The position numbers and the translations under genes are program-made. The notes beneath the pieces were generated by a model. The model had not been told where the DNA came from and did not search any database. It saw only the letters and a list, made by a program, of their open reading frames with translations. Shown piece after piece: positions 26,632 through 34,738 of a stretch of 64,000 bases of DNA. Numbering within the stretch: the stretch's first letter is position 1; each line of letters starts with the position of its first letter. Origin of the DNA: Marinomonas balearica (GTDB lineage Bacteria > Pseudomonadota > Gammaproteobacteria > Pseudomonadales > Marinomonadaceae); contig NZ_SNXC01000011.1 of assembly GCF_004362145.1 (NCBI RefSeq), positions 236,438-300,437 on the forward strand. The letters are read 5' to 3'.

Positions 26632-28605
26632 TTATGGAAGTTTAAATTTGTTAATGTCGCCTTCCAATTCGTTGGTTAGATTAAATATTTCGTTACTTGC
26701 ATCTTGAGAAGATTGAGCGTGCGATAACGTCGCCTGTGCCATTTCTTGCAATTGCTCTGTATTTCCTTTGATTTGAACAGACGTGGCGCTTTGCTCTTCA
26801 GTTGCAGCAGCAACATTTTCAATATTGTGCTCAACGGTATTAACAGATGAAAGAATGTCTCCAACTGTGGTAGTTGCTTCTGTGGCTTTATGCACACTTG
26901 TTTCAACTTGGGCGCGGCCTTCTTTCATAGTAGTAACGGCGGTGCGGCTGCCTGTTTGTAACTTATCGACAACTGTTTGAATTTCTTCTGTCGATTTCTG
27001 TGTTCTTTGTGCTAAAACTCGAACTTCATCCGCAACCACGGCAAACCCTCGGCCTTGTTCTCCTGCACGAGCCGCTTCTATTGCTGCGTTTAAAGCAAGT
27101 AAATTGGTTTGCTCAGCAATGTCGTTAATGACTTTAACGACATTGCCAATGCTTTCAGAGCTTCCTTCTACTTCTAGAATGGTTTGTTCCGCGAGTTCGA
27201 AAGAGTTAGAAAGCAGGCTAACCGATTGCTCAACGTCCCTAATAGAGTCAACGCCTGAGCTGGTTGTTGCGTTTACTGTGTTAATTTCTGCCGACACTTC
27301 CTGTGAGCTTTGAGCAACTTCTTCAATAGAAGCGGTAATTTGCTGAATGGCAGACGCTACTTCATAGCATGCGTTATTGCTTTGGTTTGCACTGTTCGTT
27401 AATTCGCGATTCGCATTGGTAATGACGTCGGCAGAGTAGCTCAATTGCTTGCCGGAAGTGCTTACCTTGTTGACTAGTTCAATTAACCCATCACGCATTT
27501 TTTCAATATCTGCTTGTAAACAGTGGATCTCATTTTGACTGTTTTGTGGAACGGCCTTTGAAAATTGATACGTTAGATCACCTTCGCCAATGATGGATAC
27601 ACCTTTAGAGACTTCTTTTAGCGAGCGTAATGAACGTTTAGTAAACAAGCTTAGTGCGATGGCCAGTACCACTGCGATTCCTGCGCCGATCGCAGCAACA
27701 AGTAGCAGGATGCTATTTAACTGCTCGTTATATTCGGAAGAGTAAGTTTTGATCGCAACGACCCAATTCCATCCGTCGACGTGTTGGAAAATGGCTTTTG
27801 ACTCTTTCGCATTAGTGTCTTTCCCCGCAATTTTTAACGTGTAATAAAGAACACCAGCGTCCGCTTGATATAGTTTTTCAAAAATAGCGGGAGCGTCTGC
27901 TGATATGTCATAAAGACTGGTTCCTGTCAGTGTGGGGTGGAACACTAAATACCCGTTTCTTGACTCTGCATCGGTCACATAAACGTAGCCGTTTTTACCA
28001 AATTTCAGTTTTGATAATTCTTTGTTGATTCTGTTAATAACCACCGAAGAAGGTAAGATGCTCAGGAGCTTCAAATTGTAGCTTCCCTGAACGGGCGTAG
28101 AATACGCGACATAGTCTTGGTTGTTGATTTTGACTTGCTTGAGCTGTCCATTCGTTTTAGACAATAACGATGAAACGGTATGCAATGGTATCGTTACAGA
28201 GTGACCGGCGCTACTAAGAAGAGTAGAGCTTGATCCTTTTTGCTCATACAGAAAAACGTGTTGAGCGGTACTGTTAGCATAGTTGTTTAGAGCATTCGCA
28301 ACGGCTGTATTTGAAGCGCGTTTATTATTTCCTTGACCTTCTTGATCAAGGGCGAATTGAACGTTCTTTACTAGAGAGTGTACAGATCGGCTTATCCCGC
28401 CAGAAAGTGAGTTCCAGTCACTTTCCAATTTCTTAGCAATTAGACTTACTTCTGCTTGTTGGTGGGGGGTTACAATTTCTTTTACTTCGTAATCGAACAG
28501 GCGTCCTATTAATAAAATCAGTACAAAGAAACTTGCCACGACCGAAATCATGATTCCAATACCAAGTTGCCTTGGTAATGGGGCGTTTCTAAAAAATGAA
28601 AGCAT
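26632..28605 (-). CDS. Methyl-accepting chemotaxis protein with double-Cache sensor
   Basis: Chemoreceptor of 657 residues. N-terminal helix about 15-36, a long periplasmic domain of dCache_1 type ([20 protein letters not shown], then [18 protein letters not shown]), a second helix near 300-322, HAMP, and the signalling domain with [20 protein letters not shown] around residue 510. The sensor type differs from the two Cache_2 receptors elsewhere in the window; dCache_1 domains often bind amino acids or related small molecules. The conserved tip and adaptation helices are complete; no CheR pentapeptide. AAAGGA precedes the ATG. Confidence 0.94.
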   Translation of the reverse strand: MLSFFRNAPLPRQLGIGIMISVVASFFVLILLIGRLFDYEVKEIVTPHQQAEVSLIAKKLESDWNSLSGGISRSVHSLVKNVQFALDQEGQGNNKRASNTAVANALNNYANSTAQHVFLYEQKGSSSTLLSSAGHSVTIPLHTVSSLLSKTNGQLKQVKINNQDYVAYSTPVQGSYNLKLLSILPSSVVINRINKELSKLKFGKNGYVYVTDAESRNGYLVFHPTLTGTSLYDISADAPAIFEKLYQADAGVLYYTLKIAGKDTNAKESKAIFQHVDGWNWVVAIKTYSSEYNEQLNSILLLVAAIGAGIAVVLAIALSLFTKRSLRSLKEVSKGVSIIGEGDLTYQFSKAVPQNSQNEIHCLQADIEKMRDGLIELVNKVSTSGKQLSYSADVITNANRELTNSANQSNNACYEVASAIQQITASIEEVAQSSQEVSAEINTVNATTSSGVDSIRDVEQSVSLLSNSFELAEQTILEVEGSSESIGNVVKVINDIAEQTNLLALNAAIEAARAGEQGRGFAVVADEVRVLAQRTQKSTEEIQTVVDKLQTGSRTAVTTMKEGRAQVETSVHKATEATTTVGDILSSVNTVEHNIENVAAATEEQSATSVQIKGNTEQLQEMAQATLSHAQSSQDASNEIFNLTNELEGDINKFKLP

Positions 28606-28874
28606 GAGAGATAGTCCTTTTGGTTATAACTTATTGAATTATATGAATTATAAATTTTGGCAATTATCCATTAAGATTGATCGAATTGTAAAGTGAAACA
28701 AAATGTAAGCAAAAGTGAACCACTGTCTTGTTAAAATGTAATTCGATACGACGCCTTAAATTCAATTTACGCACGTTTCTTTACCGTTAAATGAATGGTG
28801 TTGTTTTCTAGAACTTTGTCGCCTAAAAGAGGTATGCTTTGATTTCCATCTAAGTGAATTCGGGGTCATGTACT

Positions 28875-29135
28875 ATGAAGAAAGTAAAAAATGAGGCCGG
28901 GCTTGCTAAGAAAGCGCTCGAAGTAGGGGAGAAATACGCGCTTAAGCGAGGGTTTGCAGGATTCGCTACGACAATGTCAGCGAACCAAAAAGTAGAAGCT
29001 ATTTATCGACTGCTCGTTCAGGATAAGCTTATTGTACCTGTACCGCCTGATAAAGAAGACCTTCTAGCAATGAAGCACAAACTGGCCATTTGGATCCAAA
29101 AAAATCTACCAAAAGACGATCCTTTGTTGAAATAG
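28875..29135 (+). CDS. Small conserved protein, DUF5062-like
   Basis: An 86-residue soluble protein starting MKKVKNEAGLAKKALEVGEK, with KYALKRGFAGF and a Pro-rich LIVPVPPDKED before a final helix. It resembles a small family found in Vibrio and Marinomonas-like bacteria that I believe is DUF5062; this assignment is from memory and uncertain. I start at the ATG; an upstream GTG seven codons earlier is possible, and the ribosome site is weak (GGGG about 12 bases before). Function unknown; it stands between divergent and convergent genes on its own. Confidence 0.6.
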   Translation: MKKVKNEAGLAKKALEVGEKYALKRGFAGFATTMSANQKVEAIYRLLVQDKLIVPVPPDKEDLLAMKHKLAIWIQKNLPKDDPLLK

Positions 29136-29252
29136 CGGTGTTTATTTGAAAGCTCCGTTTCTTTGAGGGATTTATTTACAGGGGTGTAGAGGGAGTAAGA
29201 GGAGGATAGAGGGACAGTAACTCAGACATCAATTTAGCAAAAACGGCTCATC

Positions 29253-29978
29253 TCACCAGTCAATGCTTTTATTGTCCCAGTCAACGTACGATGCTTTTCC
29301 ATCGCAATGAGCACTTTCTATGATATTGAGTGCTCGTTTGGCAACAAACTCAGGAGTAAATAATGTATAACTGGCTCGTGATTGAAACGGCTTGGACAAA
29401 GGTGTGTCTGTCATCCCAGGATGGAATGAAATTAATTTCGACTGAGTCACTCGGCGATTGTATTCTACAGAAAACGTTTTAATCATCATATTCAGCGCCG
29501 CTTTAGAAGCTCGATAGCTATACCACCCGCCTAGTTCATTATCTTTAATGCTCCCTACTCTTGCACTAAACAACATTATTTTAGCCTCCGTTAGCTTACT
29601 TATGACAGGAAGTAGGTGCTTGAGCCACAAGGATGGCACTACAGTGTTGGCTTTGAACAGACTCATCATTGCTTCTTCAATGAGCTCTTCGGCTTTTTTC
29701 TCAGGAAAGTACTGATCACCGTGTAACGTACCGTTGCAGATAAAAAGTCGAATGCTGGGGTTTTTGAAGGTAAGTTTCGATGCGATACGTTCGATGGACG
29801 CTTCAGAGTAGTCGCATTCAAATGAGCTTACATTTGAATGCACTCTCAAGTTTGTAGACGCAATGGGTGCTCGAGTTACGAGGATTAGCTCGTCGTATAC
29901 TTTTGCCGACATTAACTGATCTGCAATTGCGACTGCTATGGTGCTATTGGCACCGATGATTAAGGCACTGTACGGCAT
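29253..29978 (-). CDS. Short-chain dehydrogenase/reductase (C-factor-like)
   Basis: Classical-SDR-like oxidoreductase of 241 residues. Its nucleotide-binding motif is IGANSTIAVAIA, a variant of TGxxxGIG, and the active site reads YSYRASKAALNMMIKTFS. The FHPGMTDTPLSKPF region after the active site is typical of the CsgA/C-factor-like group of SDRs. Its ATG overlaps the stop of the preceding DCC gene in a TAATG junction, so the two are translationally coupled and probably functionally linked, though the reaction is unknown. Confidence 0.82.
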   Translation of the reverse strand: MPYSALIIGANSTIAVAIADQLMSAKVYDELILVTRAPIASTNLRVHSNVSSFECDYSEASIERIASKLTFKNPSIRLFICNGTLHGDQYFPEKKAEELIEEAMMSLFKANTVVPSLWLKHLLPVISKLTEAKIMLFSARVGSIKDNELGGWYSYRASKAALNMMIKTFSVEYNRRVTQSKLISFHPGMTDTPLSKPFQSRASYTLFTPEFVAKRALNIIESAHCDGKASYVDWDNKSIDW

Positions 29979-30364
29979 TATAAATCTCTCTTAATAGTAC
30001 AGCTTGAGCAACGCCTTTTTCCCGTAAAAAGGTAAGAAATGGTGTATCGGTGTTTGGCAAAAAATACGTAAGCCAAATCCGCGATGTGACGAATAAGAGG
30101 AAGACGAAGAAGCTTTAACCAACGATGTTTTCCAACGTGGTGCCAAACCGTATAAGTCGCATCTAATCCCGTAAGCAATTGGCCAGAATTATTAATAAGG
30201 TGCAGTCGAGTATTGGCAGAAATGGGGTCGACATGCGGGTATTTTTCCATCTCAACGACGTTGTGGATGTCAACAAAGGTAATGGTATGAGTGGTGTCAT
30301 ACCGACCCAATTGCGAGACTTCTGCAGTACACAATGGGCAAAGGCTATCGTAAAAAAAGATCAT
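29978..30364 (-). CDS. Thiol-disulfide oxidoreductase DCC family protein (DUF393)
   Basis: A 128-residue DUF393 protein. The signature appears as IFFYDSLCPLCTAEVSQL, with the thioredoxin-like CPLC in place of the usual CPFC; a second Cys pair CSSC lies at the C-terminus. These proteins are predicted thiol-redox proteins of unknown partner. No signal peptide. Its stop overlaps the start of the SDR gene by one base, so both are in one operon. The ATG lacks an obvious ribosome site. Confidence 0.82.
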   Translation of the reverse strand: MIFFYDSLCPLCTAEVSQLGRYDTTHTITFVDIHNVVEMEKYPHVDPISANTRLHLINNSGQLLTGLDATYTVWHHVGKHRWLKLLRLPLIRHIADLAYVFFAKHRYTISYLFTGKRRCSSCTIKRDL

Positions 30365-30636
30365 AAAGTTAGACGCATTTTTAATGTTGTCAATGAGTGT
30401 TTTTGTCCGGTTCTACTGTCTTTTACGCTAAAAGCGTGAAATCGGATCGATTTAGGCGCTGTCTTCTTACTCTTCGGCATTGAGCGAATATGAGTCACAG
30501 AGTACAATTGCTGCTCTGTACTGTGATCAGATCAATACGATCAGATAAAAGTCATTGCACGTGTACCGATTTATATCCTGTCTCCGTGCAAGTCGTATCA
30601 AATTACTATCAATGAATTTCATTAAGGTTGTTAAAA

Positions 30637-32013
30637 ATGCCAGCTAAAACGATGGACGAACTCGTCTCCCTTTGTAAACGCCGAGGTTTTATTTTCCAAG
30701 GCAGCGAAATCTATGGCGGTATGCAAGGGGCTTACGACTACGGTCCACTAGGGACTGAGCTAAAGAACAACCTAAAGAATGCTTGGTGGCGAGCAATGGT
30801 TTACGAACGTGATGACGTTGAAGGCCTAGATGCTGCAATCATCCAGAATAAACACGTCTACAAATATTCTGGTCATGAAGACACCTTCACCGACCCTATG
30901 GTGGATTGCCACGAATGTAAATCCCGCATGCGTGCAGATCACATGAAAGACATCAAAGTATGTGATAACTGTGGTTCAGACAACGTTACTGAACCACGTG
31001 ATTTTAACTTGATGTTTAAAACCAATGTTGGTCCTATGGTGAACGAAGATTCGTACACTTACCTTCGCCCAGAAACTGCACAAGGCATTTTTACCAACTT
31101 TAAAAATGTTGTTGATTCAACTTCACGAGCGTTGCCTTTCGGTATTGCTCAAATTGGTAAATCTTTCCGTAACGAAATCACTCCAAGAAACTTTATCTTC
31201 CGCGTTCGTGAGTTCGAACAAATGGAGCTTGAGTTCTTCTGTAAGCCGGGTGAAGACGAGAAATGGCACGAATTCTGGGTAGCCGCTCGTAAGCAATGGT
31301 GGTTGGATCAAGGCTTGTCCGAAGAAAATATTCAATTTGAATATGTAACAGGTGATGATTTGGCGCACTATTCAAAATCTACTGTGGATATTTTGTACAA
31401 ATTCCCACACGGTTTTGAAGAGCTAGAAGGTGTTGCAAACCGTACGGATTACGATCTTGGTTCTCATACAAAAGCTCAAGAAGAATTTGATCTTTCTGCA
31501 AAAGTGAAGAAGAACGAGCACTCTACTGCGAAATTAGCCGTACGTGATTTGGAAGCTAATAAGTGGGAAGTGCCTTTCTGCATCGAGCCTTCAGCAGGTT
31601 TAGATCGTGGTATGTTGGCTGTCATGACTGAAGCTTACACCGAAGAAGAGTTGGAAAACGGCTCGACTCGTACGGTTCTTAAATTCAAACCGCATCTAGC
31701 GCCGATCAAAGTTGCTATTTTGCCACTGAAAAAGAACAAACCAGAGATCGTAGCGCTTGCAAAAGAGCTTAAAAATAAGCTTCAAAAATTAGGTCTAGGT
31801 CGTATTCTTTATGAAAACACTGGTAACGTGGGTAAAGGTTACCGTCGTCATGACGAAGTAGGTACGCCTTTGTGTGTGACGGTTGATTTCGATTCCATCG
31901 AAAAAGACGACGCACCTGTTACTGTCCGTGATCGTGACACAATGGAGCAAATCGTTATTCCAGCGGCCGAGCTTCCTGCTTACATAATAAACTACTTTGT
32001 AAGCCAAGACTGA
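30637..32013 (+). CDS. glyS: Glycyl-tRNA synthetase, single-chain (alpha2) type
   Basis: Class II synthetase that charges tRNA-Gly, of the homodimeric type found in eukaryotes, archaea and Gram-positive bacteria, not the alpha2-beta2 GlyQ/GlyS form usual in Gammaproteobacteria. Seen: [33 protein letters not shown], zinc pairs CHEC (91-94) and CDNC (109-112), class II motif 2 around [18 protein letters not shown] and motif 3 at [13 protein letters not shown], then an anticodon-binding domain. Length 458. I start at the ATG; a TTG three codons earlier has no support. Its 3' end is duplicated downstream. An inverted repeat (TTGCACG/CGTGCAA, 30555-30591) lies in the leader. Confidence 0.95.
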   Translation: MPAKTMDELVSLCKRRGFIFQGSEIYGGMQGAYDYGPLGTELKNNLKNAWWRAMVYERDDVEGLDAAIIQNKHVYKYSGHEDTFTDPMVDCHECKSRMRADHMKDIKVCDNCGSDNVTEPRDFNLMFKTNVGPMVNEDSYTYLRPETAQGIFTNFKNVVDSTSRALPFGIAQIGKSFRNEITPRNFIFRVREFEQMELEFFCKPGEDEKWHEFWVAARKQWWLDQGLSEENIQFEYVTGDDLAHYSKSTVDILYKFPHGFEELEGVANRTDYDLGSHTKAQEEFDLSAKVKKNEHSTAKLAVRDLEANKWEVPFCIEPSAGLDRGMLAVMTEAYTEEELENGSTRTVLKFKPHLAPIKVAILPLKKNKPEIVALAKELKNKLQKLGLGRILYENTGNVGKGYRRHDEVGTPLCVTVDFDSIEKDDAPVTVRDRDTMEQIVIPAAELPAYIINYFVSQD

Positions 32014-32040
32014 TTCGTCTTCCTTTATAAAGAACAGCAA

Positions 32041-32084
32041 AAAAGCCCTCGCTACTATAAAGATTAAGTAGCGGGGGCTTTTTT
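32041..32084 (+). terminator. Rho-independent terminator of glyS (first copy)
   Basis: AGCCCTCGCTACT pairs with AGTAGCGGGGGCT (13 bp with one G-U) and is followed by a T-run. Confidence 0.9.
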
Positions 32085-32191
32085 ATTTCAGGGTATTATG
32101 CCAAATATCCATATTTAAATTAGAACCGTGGGGAAAATGGGGTTTAGAAGTAGAAAACGAAGGGTATAACGGAGTGTGCTTATTTTTTAAG

Positions 32192-32221
32192 TATTGTGCG
32201 CCTATTGTGCATTTATTGTGC
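32192..32221 (+). repeat. Three TATTGTGC direct repeats at 11-base spacing
   Basis: TATTGTGC begins at 32192-32193, 32203 and 32214, about one helical turn apart, at the boundary between the two glyS 3' units. Could be protein-binding half-sites or a replication-slippage product; no function assigned. Confidence 0.5.
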
Positions 32222-32236
32222 ATTCCGTTCGTACTG

Positions 32237-32397
32237 TTCTTTACGAAAAGCACGGATAACATGAGTAAAGGTTTGTGTCGTCACGAAGAAAAAGGCGACG
32301 TACCTGTTACTGTCCGTGATCGTGGCACAATGGAGCAAATCGTTATTCCAGCGCCGAGCTTCCTGCTTACATAATAAACTACTTTATAAACCAAAAC
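32237..32397 (+). pseudogene. Decayed second copy of the glyS 3' coding end
   Basis: Reading [20 protein letters not shown] here matches [20 protein letters not shown] at the end of GlyRS. The upstream part (SKGLCRHEEKG) matches [11 protein letters not shown] in GlyRS, after which about 45 bases encoding the [11 protein letters not shown] region are missing; a one-base loss changes frame at the C-terminus so the final residues differ from AAELPAY. There is no start codon context of its own and no catalytic domain. It is a by-product of the tandem duplication, not a functional gene. Confidence 0.85.
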
Positions 32398-32429
32398 GGA
32401 TTCGTCTTCCTTTATAAAGAACAGCAAAA

Positions 32430-32470
32430 AGCCCTCGCTACTATAAAGATTAAGTAGGGGGGGCTTTTTT
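32430..32470 (+). terminator. Second copy of the glyS terminator
   Basis: Same arms as the first copy except a C to G change that breaks one base pair; still followed by a T-run, so probably active and acting as a back-up terminator. Confidence 0.75.
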
Positions 32471-32571
32471 ATATCAGGGTATTATGCCAAATATTCATAT
32501 TTAAATTAGAACCGCTGAGAAAATGGGGTTTAGTAGTAGAAAACGAAGGGTATAAAGGGATATACTTATTC

Positions 32572-32588
32572 TGTACACATTGTGTACA
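32572..32588. promoter_or_regulatory. Perfect palindrome TGTACAC-ATT-GTGTACA
   Basis: Seven-base perfect arms with three-base spacer; the overlapping ATTGT-GT-ACAAT is a second perfect dyad. It lies 174 bases before the sensor/diguanylate-cyclase operon. The corresponding position in the first duplicated unit lacks the dyad. Candidate operator for an unidentified regulator; no neighbouring regulator gene. Confidence 0.4.
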
Positions 32589-32761
32589 ATATTTGTGCGC
32601 GATAGTGACTCAATTTTCTTTAAGACATCTAATGGTCACGCAGCCTTTTTTGTGTGCTGGAGTTTTGGGAAGCGTAGTCAGTTTTGTCAAGATTTTAAGG
32701 TAAATCTAGTGTTCGCCGTTAAGGTAAGATTGGGCGATGTATTTTCAAGGGAGTTAGCATT

Positions 32762-33280
32762 TTGTCTTCTTTTCGACACCGTTGTTATTCACTACTGCTT
32801 TTAGCGATGGTGTTTTTTGTTATGCCTGTGTCTGCTGCTTCGGTGTCTAACAGTGTCATCACTCCCTCACATGATTCGACACCGGTTCTTGTTGTTGGTA
32901 CGAAAATCACTGAAACGTCCTTGTCGTATGCGGATATAGAATCTTTGCCATTTCTTGATACTGGCTTCATAAAACACTTTGACGGACCCGAAGGCGAATT
33001 CTCTGGTGTTTGGCTTAATGACCTTTTAAGAAAGTATGGGTTGTTCAATGCGGATCGTTTAAGATTGATAGCACATGATGGCTATGAAATATTTCTTTCT
33101 AAAAAGCAAAGAGAAGAAAAAAGCTATTTTGTCGTCACACGCTTAAATGGCCGCTTTTTATCAATGCATGAACTGGGGCCACTTATGATTATCGTGCCAG
33201 AAGATGGTGGAGAAACAGTTCGTGGAGATGTATCACACAGTCATTGGATATGGGCTCTAAGACAAATTAAAGAGCAATAA
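32762..33280 (+). CDS. Periplasmic protein with molybdopterin-oxidoreductase-binding-like fold
   Basis: A 172-residue exported protein: signal peptide (SLLLLAMVFFVMPVSAA) then a domain reading SYADIESLPF, FSGVWLNDLLRKYGL, IAHDGYEIFLS and GPLMIIVPEDGG, the layout of the oxidoreductase molybdopterin-binding domain (SUOX/YedY fold). The mature part has no Cys, so the usual molybdenum ligand is missing and it is probably a binding or sensing module rather than an enzyme. Start is TTG with AAGGGAG seven bases upstream. The diguanylate cyclase starts four bases after its stop, indicating one operon and probably a shared pathway. Confidence 0.72.
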   Translation: MSSFRHRCYSLLLLAMVFFVMPVSAASVSNSVITPSHDSTPVLVVGTKITETSLSYADIESLPFLDTGFIKHFDGPEGEFSGVWLNDLLRKYGLFNADRLRLIAHDGYEIFLSKKQREEKSYFVVTRLNGRFLSMHELGPLMIIVPEDGGETVRGDVSHSHWIWALRQIKEQ

Positions 33281-33284
33281 TTCA

Positions 33285-34439
33285 ATGAACAAATTATCGC
33301 GTAACCCCAGTGCAATATGGGCGCTTTTTATAGCATTTCTGGTCGTGTGTACGACCTCTCTTGTGTATTTTCAAAACAAATCTCGGTCGCTCTTGGGCAG
33401 TGATTTTACTGCACTGGCTATCGATGTTGTGCAATCCCAATACGACGTGCGAACCATTAATAGCCAGCTGGTACATCTAGAAGATGGCTCAGTCAAGTAC
33501 GATGCTGCATTGCTCGTAGAAGCGCTTTTCCGTCAAAACTATCGGATTCCTTTGATCGTTAATAAACTGAAACGGAGTGCGATAGAAGAGAGTCAATACG
33601 AAGCCATGGTCTCGACTCTAGATCAAATCAAGGCAAAAATTGGAACAACCATAAATCAAGTCAATGCCAATACAAATGGCAGCCTATCGAACGAAGCACT
33701 ATTACAGATACTGTATCCTATAGAGTTGGAAATCGCTTGGTCATACAGTGAGATTCACAGCGCAGTGCAAAGCGTTTCCTCATTAGAAAAACGCTTGAGG
33801 AAAGGGCTTACCATCCTAGTATGGGGGCTATTTTTCACCATCATGCTTGTCATTGCTGCTTTAGTCTTTGTTCTAACCCGTTCTTTTGAGCAACGCTATT
33901 TACTGTCCAAACAAAACGAACTGGATGATTTAACCGGATTGTACAATCGTCGTTACCTAATGAAGGAAGCAGAATACGCATTACAACAGTCTGATTCGAG
34001 TATTGGCTTAGCGATTATCGACCTCGATCTGTTTAAAGCTGTTAATGATAATTTCGGACACCCTGTGGGCGATGAAGTACTTAAAAGAATCGCTCGAATA
34101 TTGTCAGCAAATATGCAAGATGGCATCGTCGCTCGGTTGGGTGGAGAAGAATTTTGTTTGTTGTTTACTGCGTTGTCCAGTGAACAGCAAATCGAGAAGT
34201 GTGAGCAAATACGGACCATTATAGAACATGCCACAATCGGAGCGGGCAATGTTAAAGTAAAAATCACCATTAGTATGGGCTTTTGTTACCGCAAACCTCA
34301 TGAAGATGTCGTGTTTTCTCAACTTTATCAGCAGGCGGATAAAGCACTGTACCTAGCGAAGAAAAATGGCCGTAATCAGGTTTCTTGGCACGGGTGTGAT
34401 GGCGAACTTGAGCGGAACTCAGCAGTGGATATTGTTTGA
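33285..34439 (+). CDS. Membrane-bound diguanylate cyclase (GGDEF)
   Basis: Makes cyclic di-GMP from GTP. N-terminal helix about 10-30, a periplasmic region of about 145 residues without a recognised domain, second helix near 178-198, then a GGDEF domain: DDLTGLYNRRYLM, IIDLDLFKAVNDNFGHPVGD and the active-site ARLGGEEF near residue 286. The product-inhibition RxxD motif that normally sits five residues before GGEEF is absent (it reads NMQDGIVA), so feedback control may be weak. It is four bases behind the periplasmic fold protein, which may bind its periplasmic domain to control activity. Confidence 0.92.
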   Translation: MNKLSRNPSAIWALFIAFLVVCTTSLVYFQNKSRSLLGSDFTALAIDVVQSQYDVRTINSQLVHLEDGSVKYDAALLVEALFRQNYRIPLIVNKLKRSAIEESQYEAMVSTLDQIKAKIGTTINQVNANTNGSLSNEALLQILYPIELEIAWSYSEIHSAVQSVSSLEKRLRKGLTILVWGLFFTIMLVIAALVFVLTRSFEQRYLLSKQNELDDLTGLYNRRYLMKEAEYALQQSDSSIGLAIIDLDLFKAVNDNFGHPVGDEVLKRIARILSANMQDGIVARLGGEEFCLLFTALSSEQQIEKCEQIRTIIEHATIGAGNVKVKITISMGFCYRKPHEDVVFSQLYQQADKALYLAKKNGRNQVSWHGCDGELERNSAVDIV

Positions 34440-34560
34440 TTTTCAATCGAAATTTTAAAGTAATGCATCGCCTAACCCTATTGATATAGAAAGATTTCTT
34501 CCACAACGCCCTAATAAACCGGAATTAATCGAAAATTATTAGAATCTTGTCATAGAATGC

Positions 34561-34589
34561 TTGGCAACAGCCAAACCTATGGATATAAT
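34561..34589 (+). promoter_or_regulatory. Sigma-70 promoter for the CAU tRNA gene
   Basis: TTGGCA and a perfect TATAAT separated by 17 bases; the tRNA begins 15 bases after the -10 box. Confidence 0.8.
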
Positions 34590-34603
34590 AGCCGCCACTT
34601 TTA

Positions 34604-34680
34604 GGGCCTGTAGCTCAGTTGGTTAGAGCATCCGACTCATAATCGGCAGGTCCCCCGTTCAAGTCGGGGCAGGCCCACCA
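34604..34680 (+). tRNA. tRNA with CAU anticodon (Ile2 or elongator Met)
   Basis: 77 nt with encoded CCA. Acceptor stem GGGCCTG/CAGGCCC, D arm GCTC/GAGC, T arm CCCCG/CGGGG, anticodon loop CTCATAA. The CAU anticodon fits either elongator Met or Ile2, whose C34 is changed to lysidine. C4-G69 and C5-G68 in the acceptor stem are positive determinants for the lysidine enzyme TilS, while E. coli tRNA-Met has U4 A5, so I lean towards tRNA-Ile2. Pair 27-43 is a U-C mismatch. Not the initiator: anticodon stem lacks three GC pairs, and 1-72 is paired. Confidence 0.9.
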
Positions 34681-34689
34681 TATTAAATA

Positions 34690-34722
34690 AAAAAGCCCAT
34701 CAGGTTTCTGATGGGCTTTTTT
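34690..34722. terminator. Bidirectional terminator between tRNA and rhlE
   Basis: AAAAGCCCATCAG and CTGATGGGCTTTT around a GTTT loop with A- and T-runs outside; serves the tRNA on the plus and the helicase gene on the minus strand. Confidence 0.88.
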
Positions 34723-34738
34723 ATTGCTTGTACAAATC

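Larger units (their letters stand above)
31805..32622 (+). repeat. Tandem head-to-tail duplication of the glyS 3' end and downstream region
   Basis: The segment from about 31805 recurs starting about 32237. Offset between copies is about 432 at the left and 386-387 from the stop codon onward, so the second copy has lost about 46 bases within the coding part. The shared noncoding stretch (stop codon, terminator and 100 bases beyond) differs at only about a dozen of 170 positions by eye. The left unit contains the intact glyS end; the right unit is broken. Similarity fades after about 32570, though a weaker match continues at the same offset. Confidence 0.9.

Noticed and set aside
32174..32374. 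66-codon frame after glyS, looked like a small membrane protein gene
   Set aside because: Its C-terminal half is the duplicated glyS end and its N-terminal part has no support; treated as pseudogene.
32580..32804. 74-codon frame running into the start of the molybdopterin-fold gene
   Set aside because: Overlaps the better supported gene in another frame and has random-looking sequence.
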